From assembly GCA_039920745.1 (NCBI GenBank), contig JBDSDD010000029.1, forward strand, positions 1 to 64,000: a DNA stretch of 64,000 nucleotides. The letters are read 5' to 3'. Under the pieces are notes generated by a model that saw only the letters and a list, made by a program, of their open reading frames with translations, did not search any database and was not told the origin of the DNA. Positions 36,231 to 44,058 of this stretch are shown here, piece by piece; position 1 is the first letter of the stretch, and every line of letters starts with the position of its first letter. The position numbers were made by a program, and so were the translations under genes. The stretch comes from Scleromatobacter sp039920745 (GTDB lineage Bacteria > Pseudomonadota > Gammaproteobacteria > Burkholderiales > Burkholderiaceae_C).

Positions 36231-36285
36231 GGGCGGCCAGGGTGAGTCAAGCGTCAAGGGACTGACCATTAAACGGCCGCCAAGT

Positions 36286-36299
36286 TGTCAATGTTGACA
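36286..36299. promoter_or_regulatory. TGTCAA/TTGACA palindrome in the divergent region
   Basis: TGTCAATGTTGACA is a palindrome with 6-bp arms that presents a consensus -35 hexamer (TTGACA) on each strand, between the divergent DUF1800 and flavoprotein genes. The -10 partners 17 bp away are poor on both sides, so it may be an operator instead. The rest of the 271-bp gap shows no gene. Confidence 0.4.
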
Positions 36300-36501
36300 C
36301 CTGAAGCGTTGCTGGATGGCAAAGTCGCGTTGCCGGCGGCCGCCCGCGGGCCAATCTGAACGTGGGCTGATCGGCGACTCAGGGATAGTACGAAGACCGG
36401 TCACCCGCACAGGCCTTGGCCAGCGTGGCTGCGAGCCGCCGCCGCGCATGAGACAGTCGGCCTTTGCACCCCGCCCTGACACGCCCCGCCTGGAGCCGCC
36501 C

Positions 36502-38235
36502 GTGGACCAACCCCCGATCTCCGCCGCCCCCGCCCCGGGCCAGCCCACCGACCCGAACCGCGCGCACCAGATGTTCCCGGTGCTCAGCGCCGCCGACATG
36601 CAGCGCATCCATCGCTTCGGCGAGCCGCACCACGTCAACGACGGCGGCTTCCTGATCCAGGCCGGCATGAAGTCGCGCGGCATGTTCCTGCTGGTCAAGG
36701 GCCACGTGACGGTGACCCAGCGCGACGGCTTGGGCAACGTCAAGCACTATCACGACTACACGCCCGGCGAGTTCCTGGCCGAGGCCGGCACGCTGTTCGG
36801 TGGCGCAGCGCTCGTCGATGCGCAGGCCATCGGCGACATCGAAGGCATCCTGGTCGTGCCCGACCAGTTGCGCGCGCTGATCATCGCGGAGGCCGATCTT
36901 GGCGAGCGCATCATGCGCGCGCTGATCCTGCGCCGCGTCAGCCTGATCCAGGCCGGCGCGAGCGGTGCCACCCTCATCGGCGCGGCCGGCTCGGCCTCGG
37001 TGCTGCGACTGCAGACCTTCCTGCAGCGCAACGGCCAGCCGCATCACGTGGTCACCGGCGCGCAAGATCCGGTAGCCGCCCAGTTGCTGGTGCAGTACGG
37101 CGCCGCCGCCGCCGAGGCCGTCGCCGTCACGCCCAACGGCACGGTGTTGATCGACCCGACCGAGACCGCGCTCGCCACGGCGCTCGGCATGATCGACGAC
37201 CGCGTCTGCGACGGCATCTTCGACGTGCTGGTGGTCGGCGCCGGGCCGGCCGGGTTGTCGACGGCGGTGTACGCCGCGTCCGAAGGGCTGCGCGTGGCGG
37301 TGCTGGACTGCCGCTCGTTCGGCGGCCAGGCCGGCGCCAGCGCGCGCATCGAAAACTACCTCGGCTTTCCGACCGGCATCTCCGGCCAGGCGTTGGCCGG
37401 CCGCGCCTACATCCAGGCGCAGAAGTTCGGCGCCAAGATGATCATCCCGGCCGAGGCGGTGCGGCTGGACTGCTCGCAGGCCGAATCCGAAGGCCACTTC
37501 GCCGTTCACCTCGCCGACGGCCGGCGCCTGCGCAGCCGCAGCCTCGTGTGCGCGAGCGGCGCGCGCTACCGGCGCCCGGCGCTGGGCCGCATCGAGGAGT
37601 TCGAGGGGCATGGCGTCTGGTACTGGGCCTCGGGGCTCGAGGCCAAGATGTGCGCCGGCTGCGAGGTGGTGCTGGTGGGCGGCGGCAACTCGGCCGGCCA
37701 GGCCGCGGTGTTCCTGTCGGCGTACGCGTCCAAGGTGCACATGATGATTCGAGGGCCGGGGCTGGCGGCCAGCATGTCGCGCTACCTGATCGACCGCATC
37801 GCGGCCGCGCCCAACATCCAGCTGTGGACCCGCACCGAGCTGGTCGAACTCGAAGGCCAGCTGCCGTCGGGCCTGAGCCGCGTCAAGTGGCGCGAGGGTG
37901 GCCAGGACGGCAACGTGCACGAGCGCGAGCTGCGCAACGTGTTCCTGTTCGTCGGCGCCGATCCCGAGACGCGCTGGCTCGAAGGCTGCGGCGTCGCCGT
38001 CGACAAGCACGGCTTCGTGTTGACCGGCGTCGACGCCGTCACCGGCGCCGACGGCCGGGTGCAGGAGGGCCGCGTGCCCAGCCCGTTCGAGACCAGCGTG
38101 CGCGGCGCGTTCGCCGTCGGCGACGTGCGCGCCGGCTCGGTCAAGCGCGTGGGCGGCGCCATCGGCGACGGCGCGGCGGCCGTGGCGTTGATCCACCAGC
38201 ACCTGGCGGCGCTAGAGGCGAAGGCGACTGCCTGA
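36502..38235 (+). CDS. Cyclic-nucleotide-domain thioredoxin reductase-like flavoprotein
   Basis: A 577-residue protein. Residues about 15-150 form a cNMP-binding/CRP-like domain (MFLLVKGHVTVTQRDG, LAEAGTLFGG). A thioredoxin-like linker (LQTFLQRNGQPHHVV) follows, then a class II pyridine nucleotide-disulfide oxidoreductase domain with FAD site VGAGPAGLSTAVYAASEG and NADPH site VVLVGGGNSAGQAA. The usual redox CxxC of thioredoxin reductase is absent at its normal place (WASG); a CAGC lies nine residues later. The GTG start at 36502 has GGAG six bases upstream. An ATG at 36448 is the alternative. Electron acceptor unknown. Confidence 0.85.
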   Translation: MDQPPISAAPAPGQPTDPNRAHQMFPVLSAADMQRIHRFGEPHHVNDGGFLIQAGMKSRGMFLLVKGHVTVTQRDGLGNVKHYHDYTPGEFLAEAGTLFGGAALVDAQAIGDIEGILVVPDQLRALIIAEADLGERIMRALILRRVSLIQAGASGATLIGAAGSASVLRLQTFLQRNGQPHHVVTGAQDPVAAQLLVQYGAAAAEAVAVTPNGTVLIDPTETALATALGMIDDRVCDGIFDVLVVGAGPAGLSTAVYAASEGLRVAVLDCRSFGGQAGASARIENYLGFPTGISGQALAGRAYIQAQKFGAKMIIPAEAVRLDCSQAESEGHFAVHLADGRRLRSRSLVCASGARYRRPALGRIEEFEGHGVWYWASGLEAKMCAGCEVVLVGGGNSAGQAAVFLSAYASKVHMMIRGPGLAASMSRYLIDRIAAAPNIQLWTRTELVELEGQLPSGLSRVKWREGGQDGNVHERELRNVFLFVGADPETRWLEGCGVAVDKHGFVLTGVDAVTGADGRVQEGRVPSPFETSVRGAFAVGDVRAGSVKRVGGAIGDGAAAVALIHQHLAALEAKATA

Positions 38236-38276
38236 CACGGATCGTCATGACCCCGCGCAGACGGCAGTCCGGGCGA

Positions 38277-38356
38277 GGGTCTGGTCTTGAATCTCGCATG
38301 GCAACCCCATTGCCTGCGGGTTGACGGCGATCGTGCAAGATTCAAGACCTGACCCC
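38277..38356. repeat. 80-bp imperfect palindrome, REP-like element B
   Basis: GGGTCTGGTCTTGAATCT (38277-38294) is inverted at 38338-38355 with one mismatch, the same A/T position that mismatches in the element at 12230-12312. Between the arms, CGCATGGCAA and TTGCCTGCG form a smaller stem. It lies between two co-directional genes. Similar GATTCAAGACCTGACCCC sequences occur, to my knowledge, as dispersed intergenic repeats in Burkholderiales. Confidence 0.7.
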
Positions 38357-38387
38357 AGGCTCGCTAGCTCACAGGACGACACCCCTC

Positions 38388-39254
38388 ATGGCCATCCACC
38401 CCAAGACCTTCCGCATCGGCGGCGAACTCGAGATCAAGCGCCTGGGCTTTGGCGCGATGCGCGTCACCGGCAAAGGCATCTGGGGCCCGCCTGCTGACTT
38501 GGCCGGCGCACTCGCCACGCTGCGCCGCCTGCCCGAGCTGGGCGTCGACTTCATCGACACCGCCAACTCGTACGGCCCCGAGGTGTCCGAAGAGCTGATC
38601 AAGCAGGCGCTGTACCCGTACAGCCACGTCACGGTGGCCACCAAGGGCGGCTTGACGCGCAGCGGCCCGGACCTCTGGTCACCCAACGGCAACCCGACCC
38701 ACCTGGTCAGCGAGGCGCATGCCAGCCGCGAGCGCCTGGGTGTCGAACAGATCGCGTTGTGGCAACTGCACCGCATCGACGCCAGCGTGCCGCGCGACGA
38801 GCAGTTCGGCGCGGTCAAGCTGCTGCTCGACGACGGCGTGATCGCGTACGCGGGGCTCAGCGAGGTCTCGGTCGAGCAGATCCAGGCTGCTTCGAAGGTG
38901 TTCAAGGTGTCGACCGTGCAGAACCGCTACAACTTCGCCGACCGTGGCAGCGAGGACGTGCTCGCGTACTGCGAGGCCCACGGCATCGGCTTCATCCCCT
39001 GGTTCCCGTTGGCCGCCGGCGACCACGCACGCGAAGGCTCGGCGCTGGACGCGATCGCCAGGGCCCACGGCGCCACGCCCAGCCAGGTGGCCGTCGCCTG
39101 GCTGCTGCAACGCAGCCCGGTGATCATCCCGATCCCGGGCACGTCCAAGGTGGCGCATCTGGAGGAGAACGTGAAGGCGGGCGACATCGAGCTGAGCGCC
39201 GCGGAGTTCGACCAGCTCGACCGCATCGGGCTGAAGAAGCCGACGCAAGGCTGA
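38388..39254 (+). CDS. Aldo/keto reductase
   Basis: A 288-residue AKR barrel. The catalytic tetrad is visible: Asp and Tyr in DFIDTANSYGP, Lys in TVATKGG and His in WQLHRID. The NADPH-binding C-terminal segment PIPGTSKVAHLEENV is typical. Substrate unknown; the sequence is of the general AKR group found next to many operons. It starts ATG GCC ATC CAC without a strong ribosome-binding site, and a REP-like element lies just upstream. Probably monocistronic. Confidence 0.9.
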   Translation: MAIHPKTFRIGGELEIKRLGFGAMRVTGKGIWGPPADLAGALATLRRLPELGVDFIDTANSYGPEVSEELIKQALYPYSHVTVATKGGLTRSGPDLWSPNGNPTHLVSEAHASRERLGVEQIALWQLHRIDASVPRDEQFGAVKLLLDDGVIAYAGLSEVSVEQIQAASKVFKVSTVQNRYNFADRGSEDVLAYCEAHGIGFIPWFPLAAGDHAREGSALDAIARAHGATPSQVAVAWLLQRSPVIIPIPGTSKVAHLEENVKAGDIELSAAEFDQLDRIGLKKPTQG

Positions 39255-39284
39255 GCTGCGGGCCGGCGCGGCCGCCGTCACCAT

Positions 39285-39303
39285 GGGCGGCGCCTAGCCG
39301 CCC
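39285..39303. terminator. GC-rich hairpin after the aldo/keto reductase gene
   Basis: GGGCGGC (39285-39291) pairs with GCCGCCC (39297-39303) around GCCTA, 31 nt after the stop codon. There is no T-tract, so termination is uncertain. Confidence 0.35.
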
Positions 39304-39488
39304 GAAGCCGCTCGCACCGCAGCCGTCAGGCGCAGCGTAGCCTGATGAGCGCGCTGTCGGCTTGGGCATGCTGTCTCCGCGACAAGGAGAGCGGCGTGTC
39401 CTTGCCGAGCGTGTACGACTGCACATCGACGGCCAGGGCAGACCCCGAAGCCCTACAGGGGCGCGCGGATCGGCCGATAGGAGCGTCC

Positions 39489-41387
39489 ATGACCGCTGTT
39501 TCTGCATTCCGCAGGCCTCGCCCGTCGACGCGGGCGCTCGCCCTGTGCTTCGTCTGGCTCTGGCTGGCGGTGGCCGCTTTCTGGTGCATTCCGGCGCACG
39601 CCGTGGAGCCGGTCAATGTCCGCGTGCACTTCCACCGCGACAAGAGCGACTACGCGGGCTGGGGGCTGCACGTGTGGGGCGCCGGGTTGGTGTTGCCGCA
39701 CAGCATCAGCTGGGATCGGCCCCTGGAGCCGACGGGCGTCGACCCCTACGGCGTGTACTTCGACGTCGGCGTCGAGCCGACCGTGCAGACTTTCAACCTG
39801 ATCGTCCACAACGGCGAGACCAAGAGCACGCCGCGCGACATGGCGGTGGACATCGCCAACCAGGGCCGCGAGGTCTGGGTGCGCGACGGATCGGACACCG
39901 TGTCCGCCACCTTGCCCCAGGTCGGCGAAGCCTACGGCCCGGGGCTGGACGCCGAACGCCACCAGCGCGAGAAGCTGCAGTGGGTCGCGGGCTCGGTGCT
40001 GGGCGGCATCGTGTTCCTGGTGTTGGGCTGGCGGGTCGTCGGGCGACGCCTGACGAGCACGCGAGAGCAATTGGCCACGAATGTGCAGTTGCTGGTGCAG
40101 GCGCAGACCGACCTGCGCGCGCAGGGCGAACGCCTGCAGGGCCTGGTGACCGACGAACTGACCGGGCTGCCCACCCGTGGCGGCCTGCAGCAAGCTCTGG
40201 AGCAGGCGCTCGCGCGCGCGACGCGCGGGGGCCTGGTCGTCGGGGTGATGTTCATCGACCTGGACGGGTTCAAGCAGGTCAACGACAGCGGCGGCCATGA
40301 CGCCGGTGACGAGGTGTTGCGCGTCGTGGCGCGCCGCCTGCGCGCCGCGGTGCGTGAGTGCGACTTCGTGGCCCGCGTGGGCGGCGACGAGTTCGTGGTC
40401 GTCGTGGAGTCCGTCGCCTCGCCGACGCAGGCCTTCCTGGTCGGGCGCAAGCTGGTGCGCAGCGTCTCCGAGGAGATCGCCTTCAACGGCCAGAGCTGGT
40501 GTGTCGGCGCCAGCGTCGGCATCGCGCTGTCGCCTGGCGACGGTTCGGACGCCGCGACGTTGCTCAAGGCCGCCGACACCGCGATGTACGAGACCAAGCG
40601 CTCCGGCAAGGGCGCGTGCCGCTTCGTGCAGCCCGGACGCCAGGCCGAGCTCGAACGCCAGCTCGAACTGGAGAAGTCGCTGCGCCAGTCGCTCGGCCGC
40701 CAGGAACTGAGCCTGGCGCTGGAGCCGGTGGTCGAGTTCGCCAGCGGCCGCATCGCCGGCCGCCACGCCACCATCGCCTGGACCGTCGACGGCCAGGTGA
40801 TGCCCGTGCCCCCGGTCGTCGCCAGTTCCGATGACATCGAGCTCGCGCACCACGTCGACCGCTGGCTGCTCACCCACGCGTGCCGCGCCGCCGTGCGCGA
40901 GCCGGCGTCCGGCGGCGCGCCGACGTTCGTGTCGCTGACGCTGCCCGGCGCGGCCGCTGATCTGGAAGACCTGCCCGCGCTGGTGCGCGACGTACTGGCC
41001 GAGGAAGGCCTGCCGCCGCAACGCCTGTTGCTCAAGTTCCCCGGCCGCCGACTGTCCGACCCGCAGCGCTCGCTCGACGTGCTGCTGCGCCTGCGCGGCC
41101 AGGGCGTGCGCATCGGCTTCACCGGCATCACCGAGATCGACATCGGCCTGCAACGCCTGGTGCTCGCGCCGGTCGACCATCTGGAGCTCGACGCGAGCGC
41201 GAGCACCGCCACGCAACGCGGCACGCCGTATGTGCGCGCGCTGGCTGCGCTTGGCCGGCAGTGCGGTTATGCGGTGGTGGCGGTGGGCGTCGCGACGCCG
41301 GCGCAGCGGCGGTGGGCGGAAGCCGCTGGCTGCACGTTGGGGGCGGGCGCGGCGTGCAGCGAGGTCGTGGCGGCGCCGGTGCATTGA
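39489..41387 (+). CDS. PUD-GGDEF-degenerate EAL signalling protein
   Basis: A 632-residue protein. After a signal-anchor (to about residue 38) comes a periplasmic domain with VRVHFHRDKSDYAGWGLHVWG and a matching second half, the pattern of pullulanase-associated (PUD/CBM41) carbohydrate domains. A membrane helix (VAGSVLGGIVFLVLG) follows, then a GGDEF domain with intact GGDEF at 298-302 and inhibitory RECD. The EAL region has EPVVEFASGRIAGRHATIAW where EAL should be, so phosphodiesterase residues are lost. The predicted role is cyclic di-GMP synthesis controlled by an alpha-glucan-like ligand (inference). GGAG precedes the ATG. Confidence 0.85.
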   Translation: MTAVSAFRRPRPSTRALALCFVWLWLAVAAFWCIPAHAVEPVNVRVHFHRDKSDYAGWGLHVWGAGLVLPHSISWDRPLEPTGVDPYGVYFDVGVEPTVQTFNLIVHNGETKSTPRDMAVDIANQGREVWVRDGSDTVSATLPQVGEAYGPGLDAERHQREKLQWVAGSVLGGIVFLVLGWRVVGRRLTSTREQLATNVQLLVQAQTDLRAQGERLQGLVTDELTGLPTRGGLQQALEQALARATRGGLVVGVMFIDLDGFKQVNDSGGHDAGDEVLRVVARRLRAAVRECDFVARVGGDEFVVVVESVASPTQAFLVGRKLVRSVSEEIAFNGQSWCVGASVGIALSPGDGSDAATLLKAADTAMYETKRSGKGACRFVQPGRQAELERQLELEKSLRQSLGRQELSLALEPVVEFASGRIAGRHATIAWTVDGQVMPVPPVVASSDDIELAHHVDRWLLTHACRAAVREPASGGAPTFVSLTLPGAAADLEDLPALVRDVLAEEGLPPQRLLLKFPGRRLSDPQRSLDVLLRLRGQGVRIGFTGITEIDIGLQRLVLAPVDHLELDASASTATQRGTPYVRALAALGRQCGYAVVAVGVATPAQRRWAEAAGCTLGAGAACSEVVAAPVH

Positions 41388-41423
41388 GGCGACGCTTCAG
41401 TTCGCGCGCGGGTCACATGTAGT

Positions 41424-42155
41424 TCATCCCCTCGGGCTGAACGTGCGCGGGAAGATCACCGGTGTCTCCCGATTCTTCAGCCGATACCCCATCGGCGGCC
41501 GGTTCGAATCGCTGTCGACCACGCCCACCTCGACCAGGAAATCGGCGGCCATCATGCGGGTGCGGAACCCGCTCTTGTCGACGGGCCGCCCCAGCACGAT
41601 CTCGTAGGTGCGCTGCAATTGCGGCAGCGTGAACGGCTCGGGCAGCAGGAACGCGGGCAGCGACGTGTACTCGACCTTGCTGCGCAGGCGCTCGACGCCG
41701 GCGCGCAGGATCTCGGCGTGGTCGAACGCGAGCTTCTTCTTGGCGAGCAGCGCGTCGTCGACGGTGAACCACGCGACGTCGGCCGCGTTCGCGCCCTTGG
41801 CCAGCGTCACGCCGTCGGACGGCATCAGCGCGAAGTACGCATGCGTGGCCGACCAGCCGCGCGGGTCGCGCGTGGCGCCGCCCCAGCTTCCGAGCTGCTC
41901 CAGGTAAGGCGTGTCGACGCCGGTCTTCTCGCTCAGCTTGCGACGCGCGCAGGCTTCGAGATCGGCGTCGAGCGCGATGTTGACGAAGCCGCCGGGCAGC
42001 GCCCACAGGCCGGGGTTGGGCTCGTCCGGGTCTGAAGGACGTTGCACCAGCAGCACCTTGAGCGCATCGGCGATCACCGTGAAGATCAGCACGTCGACGG
42101 TGGTGTACGGGCGCGGGAAGTCATTCTTCGCGGCGGCGGTTTTCTTGGTGGCCAT
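41424..42155 (-). CDS. nrtR: NrtR, Nudix-related repressor of NAD metabolism
   Basis: A 243-residue protein: a Nudix-like N-terminal domain (VDVLIFTVIADALKVLLVQR, PGLWALPGGFVN) whose Nudix box is degenerate (ACARRKLSEKTG instead of REXXEE), and a C-terminal winged helix (LPQLQRTYEIVLGRPVDKSGFRTRM). This is the NrtR architecture, in which ADP-ribose acts as effector. The MATKK start was chosen because the upstream frame crosses the promoter. The neighbouring six-gene NAD salvage operon and the shared operator strongly support regulation of that operon and of nrtR itself. Confidence 0.92.
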   Translation of the reverse strand: MATKKTAAAKNDFPRPYTTVDVLIFTVIADALKVLLVQRPSDPDEPNPGLWALPGGFVNIALDADLEACARRKLSEKTGVDTPYLEQLGSWGGATRDPRGWSATHAYFALMPSDGVTLAKGANAADVAWFTVDDALLAKKKLAFDHAEILRAGVERLRSKVEYTSLPAFLLPEPFTLPQLQRTYEIVLGRPVDKSGFRTRMMAADFLVEVGVVDSDSNRPPMGYRLKNRETPVIFPRTFSPRG

Positions 42156-42208
42156 GAGTCGCTTCGCTTGACTTTCTGATTGATGGGTTGTACTGTACAC
42201 CTTAAATG

Positions 42209-42229
42209 GTTGTATTGAGCAACTAATAA
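42209..42229. promoter_or_regulatory. NrtR operator in front of nrtR/kptA remnant
   Basis: The 21-bp element reads GTTGTA-TTGAG-CAACTAATAA and is identical in 16 of 21 positions to the element at 48984-49004 in front of pncA, in the same orientation and at a similar distance (54-74 versus 44-64 bp). GTTG and CAAC form inverted half-sites. A TGTAC-T-GTACA palindrome (42189-42199) lies between it and nrtR. Confidence 0.75.
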
Positions 42230-42258
42230 TTCGAAAACAACAACAGGGAAACCAGGAA

Positions 42259-42336
42259 ATGAACACGAACAAGGAGCTGGCGACGATCAGCAAATTCATG
42301 AGCCTCGTGCTGCGCCATAAGCCGCCGATTCGCTGA
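42259..42336 (+). pseudogene. kptA: kptA remnant (RNA 2'-phosphotransferase, first 25 codons)
   Basis: An ATG at 42259 opens a 25-residue frame, MNTNKELATISKFMSLVLRH then KPPIR and a TGA at 42334-42336. KELxxxSKFxSxVLRHKP is the conserved N-terminus of KptA/Tpt1, which removes 2'-phosphates from RNA using NAD. The remaining 150 or so residues are missing; downstream bases do not continue the family in any frame. It is divergent from nrtR and shares its operator region, so an intact NAD-dependent kptA probably once belonged to the regulon. Confidence 0.72.
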
Positions 42337-42410
42337 AGGCGTTGGTAACGACCGAACTGCCCGCCCAGGAGCGCGCTCCGGGGAGGTCCCCGGCGCGAGA
42401 TCGCCCCGAA

Positions 42411-43463
42411 TCACCGACCGGGTGCAAAGCCCGTCGCGATCCATCCCAGCACCAGGGCGATGCGTTGTTCGAGCGCACCGGTCGCGTGGATGACCGGGAC
42501 GCCCATGTCGACGATGCGAGCGACGTACCAGGCGTGCTGGCGCAGACGGAAGTCCGCCGGCTGGCGCGTGCCGTCCTGCACGAACGGGAAGTCGGGCGCG
42601 CACAGCACGACGCCTTCGTAGCGGCGTCGCGCGAGCGGCTCGAGCGCCGGGTCGGGCGTGCCGAACATCCAGCCGCTGTAGCCGTACGTGGTGAGCGGGG
42701 ACGTGTCGCAGACGAGGACGCCGCGCGCCAGCGGCGCCGCGGCGTCCTCGCGGCGCACCTGCTCGTGGCCGATCGCGCGCAGGTCCGCGGGCGTCAGCAC
42801 GCCGCCGCGCCGCTCCCACAGCTCGCGGCCGTATTCGGGCACCCAGGCGGTGTGCAGCCGCTGCGCCAGCGCGGCCGCCAGCGTGGACTTGCCCGACGAC
42901 TCGCCGCCCAGCAGCACGATGCGCGGCACGAACGACGCCAGCACCTCGGGCGCGAGCCACGTCGCGAGCGACGCGCCCCCCGCACGCAGCCGCGTCGCGC
43001 TGATCGCCACCGCGGCGCGACCCTCGTCGACGACGACGGCTGCCACCGGATGCGCCAGCTCGCGCGACAGCAGCGCCGCGCACGGTGGCCCATACGCCTC
43101 GCTGCAGAACATCGCGTCGGGTCGGCGCTGCAACACGTCGCGCAGCAGCCAGGCGAGGAAGCGCTGCTGCACGAGGTCGTCCTCGGCGTTGTCGGGCATC
43201 GCCTCGCAGGCGATGCCACGCTCGGCGCAGGCCGCCTCCAGCCACGCGTCGTCGATCGCCAGGCACTCGTGCGCGGGCCAGCGTGCGCGCATCCAGGCGC
43301 GGCGAGTCTCGACGCCGCAGCGCTCGAATTCCGGCTTGGTGTAGCTGACGATCAACAACCGCGCGCAGGCCGCCGCGGCCTGCGCGACGAGGAACTCGTG
43401 GCCGCGATGCAGCGGCGCGAACTTGCCCACCACCAGGCCGAGGGCAAAGCGCGGGGTCGCCAT
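42411..43463 (-). CDS. nadR: NadR-type NMN adenylyltransferase / ribosylnicotinamide kinase
   Basis: A 350-residue bifunctional protein. The N-terminal nucleotidyltransferase has GKFAPLHRGH (13-22) and a late ISATRLR motif. The C-terminal kinase starts with P-loop GGESSGKST from residue 186 and has VCDTSPLTTYGYS. It phosphorylates nicotinamide riboside and adenylates NMN. The N-terminal DNA-binding domain of enterobacterial NadR is absent, fitting NrtR as regulator. It is the last gene of the operon, 4 nt after pnuC. A palindromic GC hairpin (42373-42396) without a T-tract follows its stop. Confidence 0.9.
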   Translation of the reverse strand: MATPRFALGLVVGKFAPLHRGHEFLVAQAAAACARLLIVSYTKPEFERCGVETRRAWMRARWPAHECLAIDDAWLEAACAERGIACEAMPDNAEDDLVQQRFLAWLLRDVLQRRPDAMFCSEAYGPPCAALLSRELAHPVAAVVVDEGRAAVAISATRLRAGGASLATWLAPEVLASFVPRIVLLGGESSGKSTLAAALAQRLHTAWVPEYGRELWERRGGVLTPADLRAIGHEQVRREDAAAPLARGVLVCDTSPLTTYGYSGWMFGTPDPALEPLARRRYEGVVLCAPDFPFVQDGTRQPADFRLRQHAWYVARIVDMGVPVIHATGALEQRIALVLGWIATGFAPGR

Positions 43464-43467
43464 GGGC

Positions 43468-44058
43468 TCAAGCGGCCGGCAGGGCCGCGGCGGCGCGCAT
43501 CTGGCCGCGCCAGCGCCAAAGGCCGTACCAGGCGTTGAACCAGTAGGCCGCGTAGAGCACCGCCGTCAACGTCAATCCGCGCGACGCGAACAGCGGCACC
43601 GACAGGGTGTTGACCGCGAGCCAGAACATCCAGTTCTCGATCTGGCGCTGCATCAGCAGGCACTGCGCGACCACGCTCAACGCCAGCACCGCGGCGTCGA
43701 CGTAAGGCATGTAGGCGTCGGTGAAGCGGTGAAGCAGCGCGCCGTAGCCCAGCATGACGGCCACCGCCGCCAGTGCCATCCACGCGAGCGTGGACGCGCG
43801 TGCCCGCGTCACCGGGCGCTGCGCGGGCGCGCCGCCTGCGCCAGGTCGCGCGTGGCGCCACTGCCACCAGCCCAGCACGCTGGTGACGAGGAAGAACACC
43901 TGCAGCGTGGCATCGGCGTAGAGCTGGCTGCGAAAGAACTGCACGCCGAACAGGACGCAGCCGACGATGCCCGTCGTCCACGTGTGGCGGCTGTTGCGCG
44001 CCGCGAGCCAGATCGACAGCGTCGTGACGAGGTTGGCGGCGATCTCGAGCGGGGTCAT
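43468..44058 (-). CDS. pnuC: PnuC nicotinamide riboside transporter
   Basis: A 196-residue membrane protein with about seven helices, of the PnuC family. Family sequence includes LEIAANLVTTLSIWLAARNS, GIVGCVLFG, FFRSQLYADATLQVFF and the C-terminal AVLYAAYWFNAWYGLWRW. It imports nicotinamide riboside, which NadR phosphorylates, so transporter and trapping kinase are adjacent (4 nt). The start overlaps the end of the nadM gene by 4 bp (ATGA at 44055-44058). Confidence 0.93.
   Translation of the reverse strand: MTPLEIAANLVTTLSIWLAARNSRHTWTTGIVGCVLFGVQFFRSQLYADATLQVFFLVTSVLGWWQWRHARPGAGGAPAQRPVTRARASTLAWMALAAVAVMLGYGALLHRFTDAYMPYVDAAVLALSVVAQCLLMQRQIENWMFWLAVNTLSVPLFASRGLTLTAVLYAAYWFNAWYGLWRWRGQMRAAAALPAA

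Noticed and set aside
42373..42396. GC-rich palindrome after nadR (CCGGGGA-GG-TCCCCGG core)
   Set aside because: Well placed for a terminator of the NAD operon, but no T-tract follows on the minus strand and the loop is only 2 nt.
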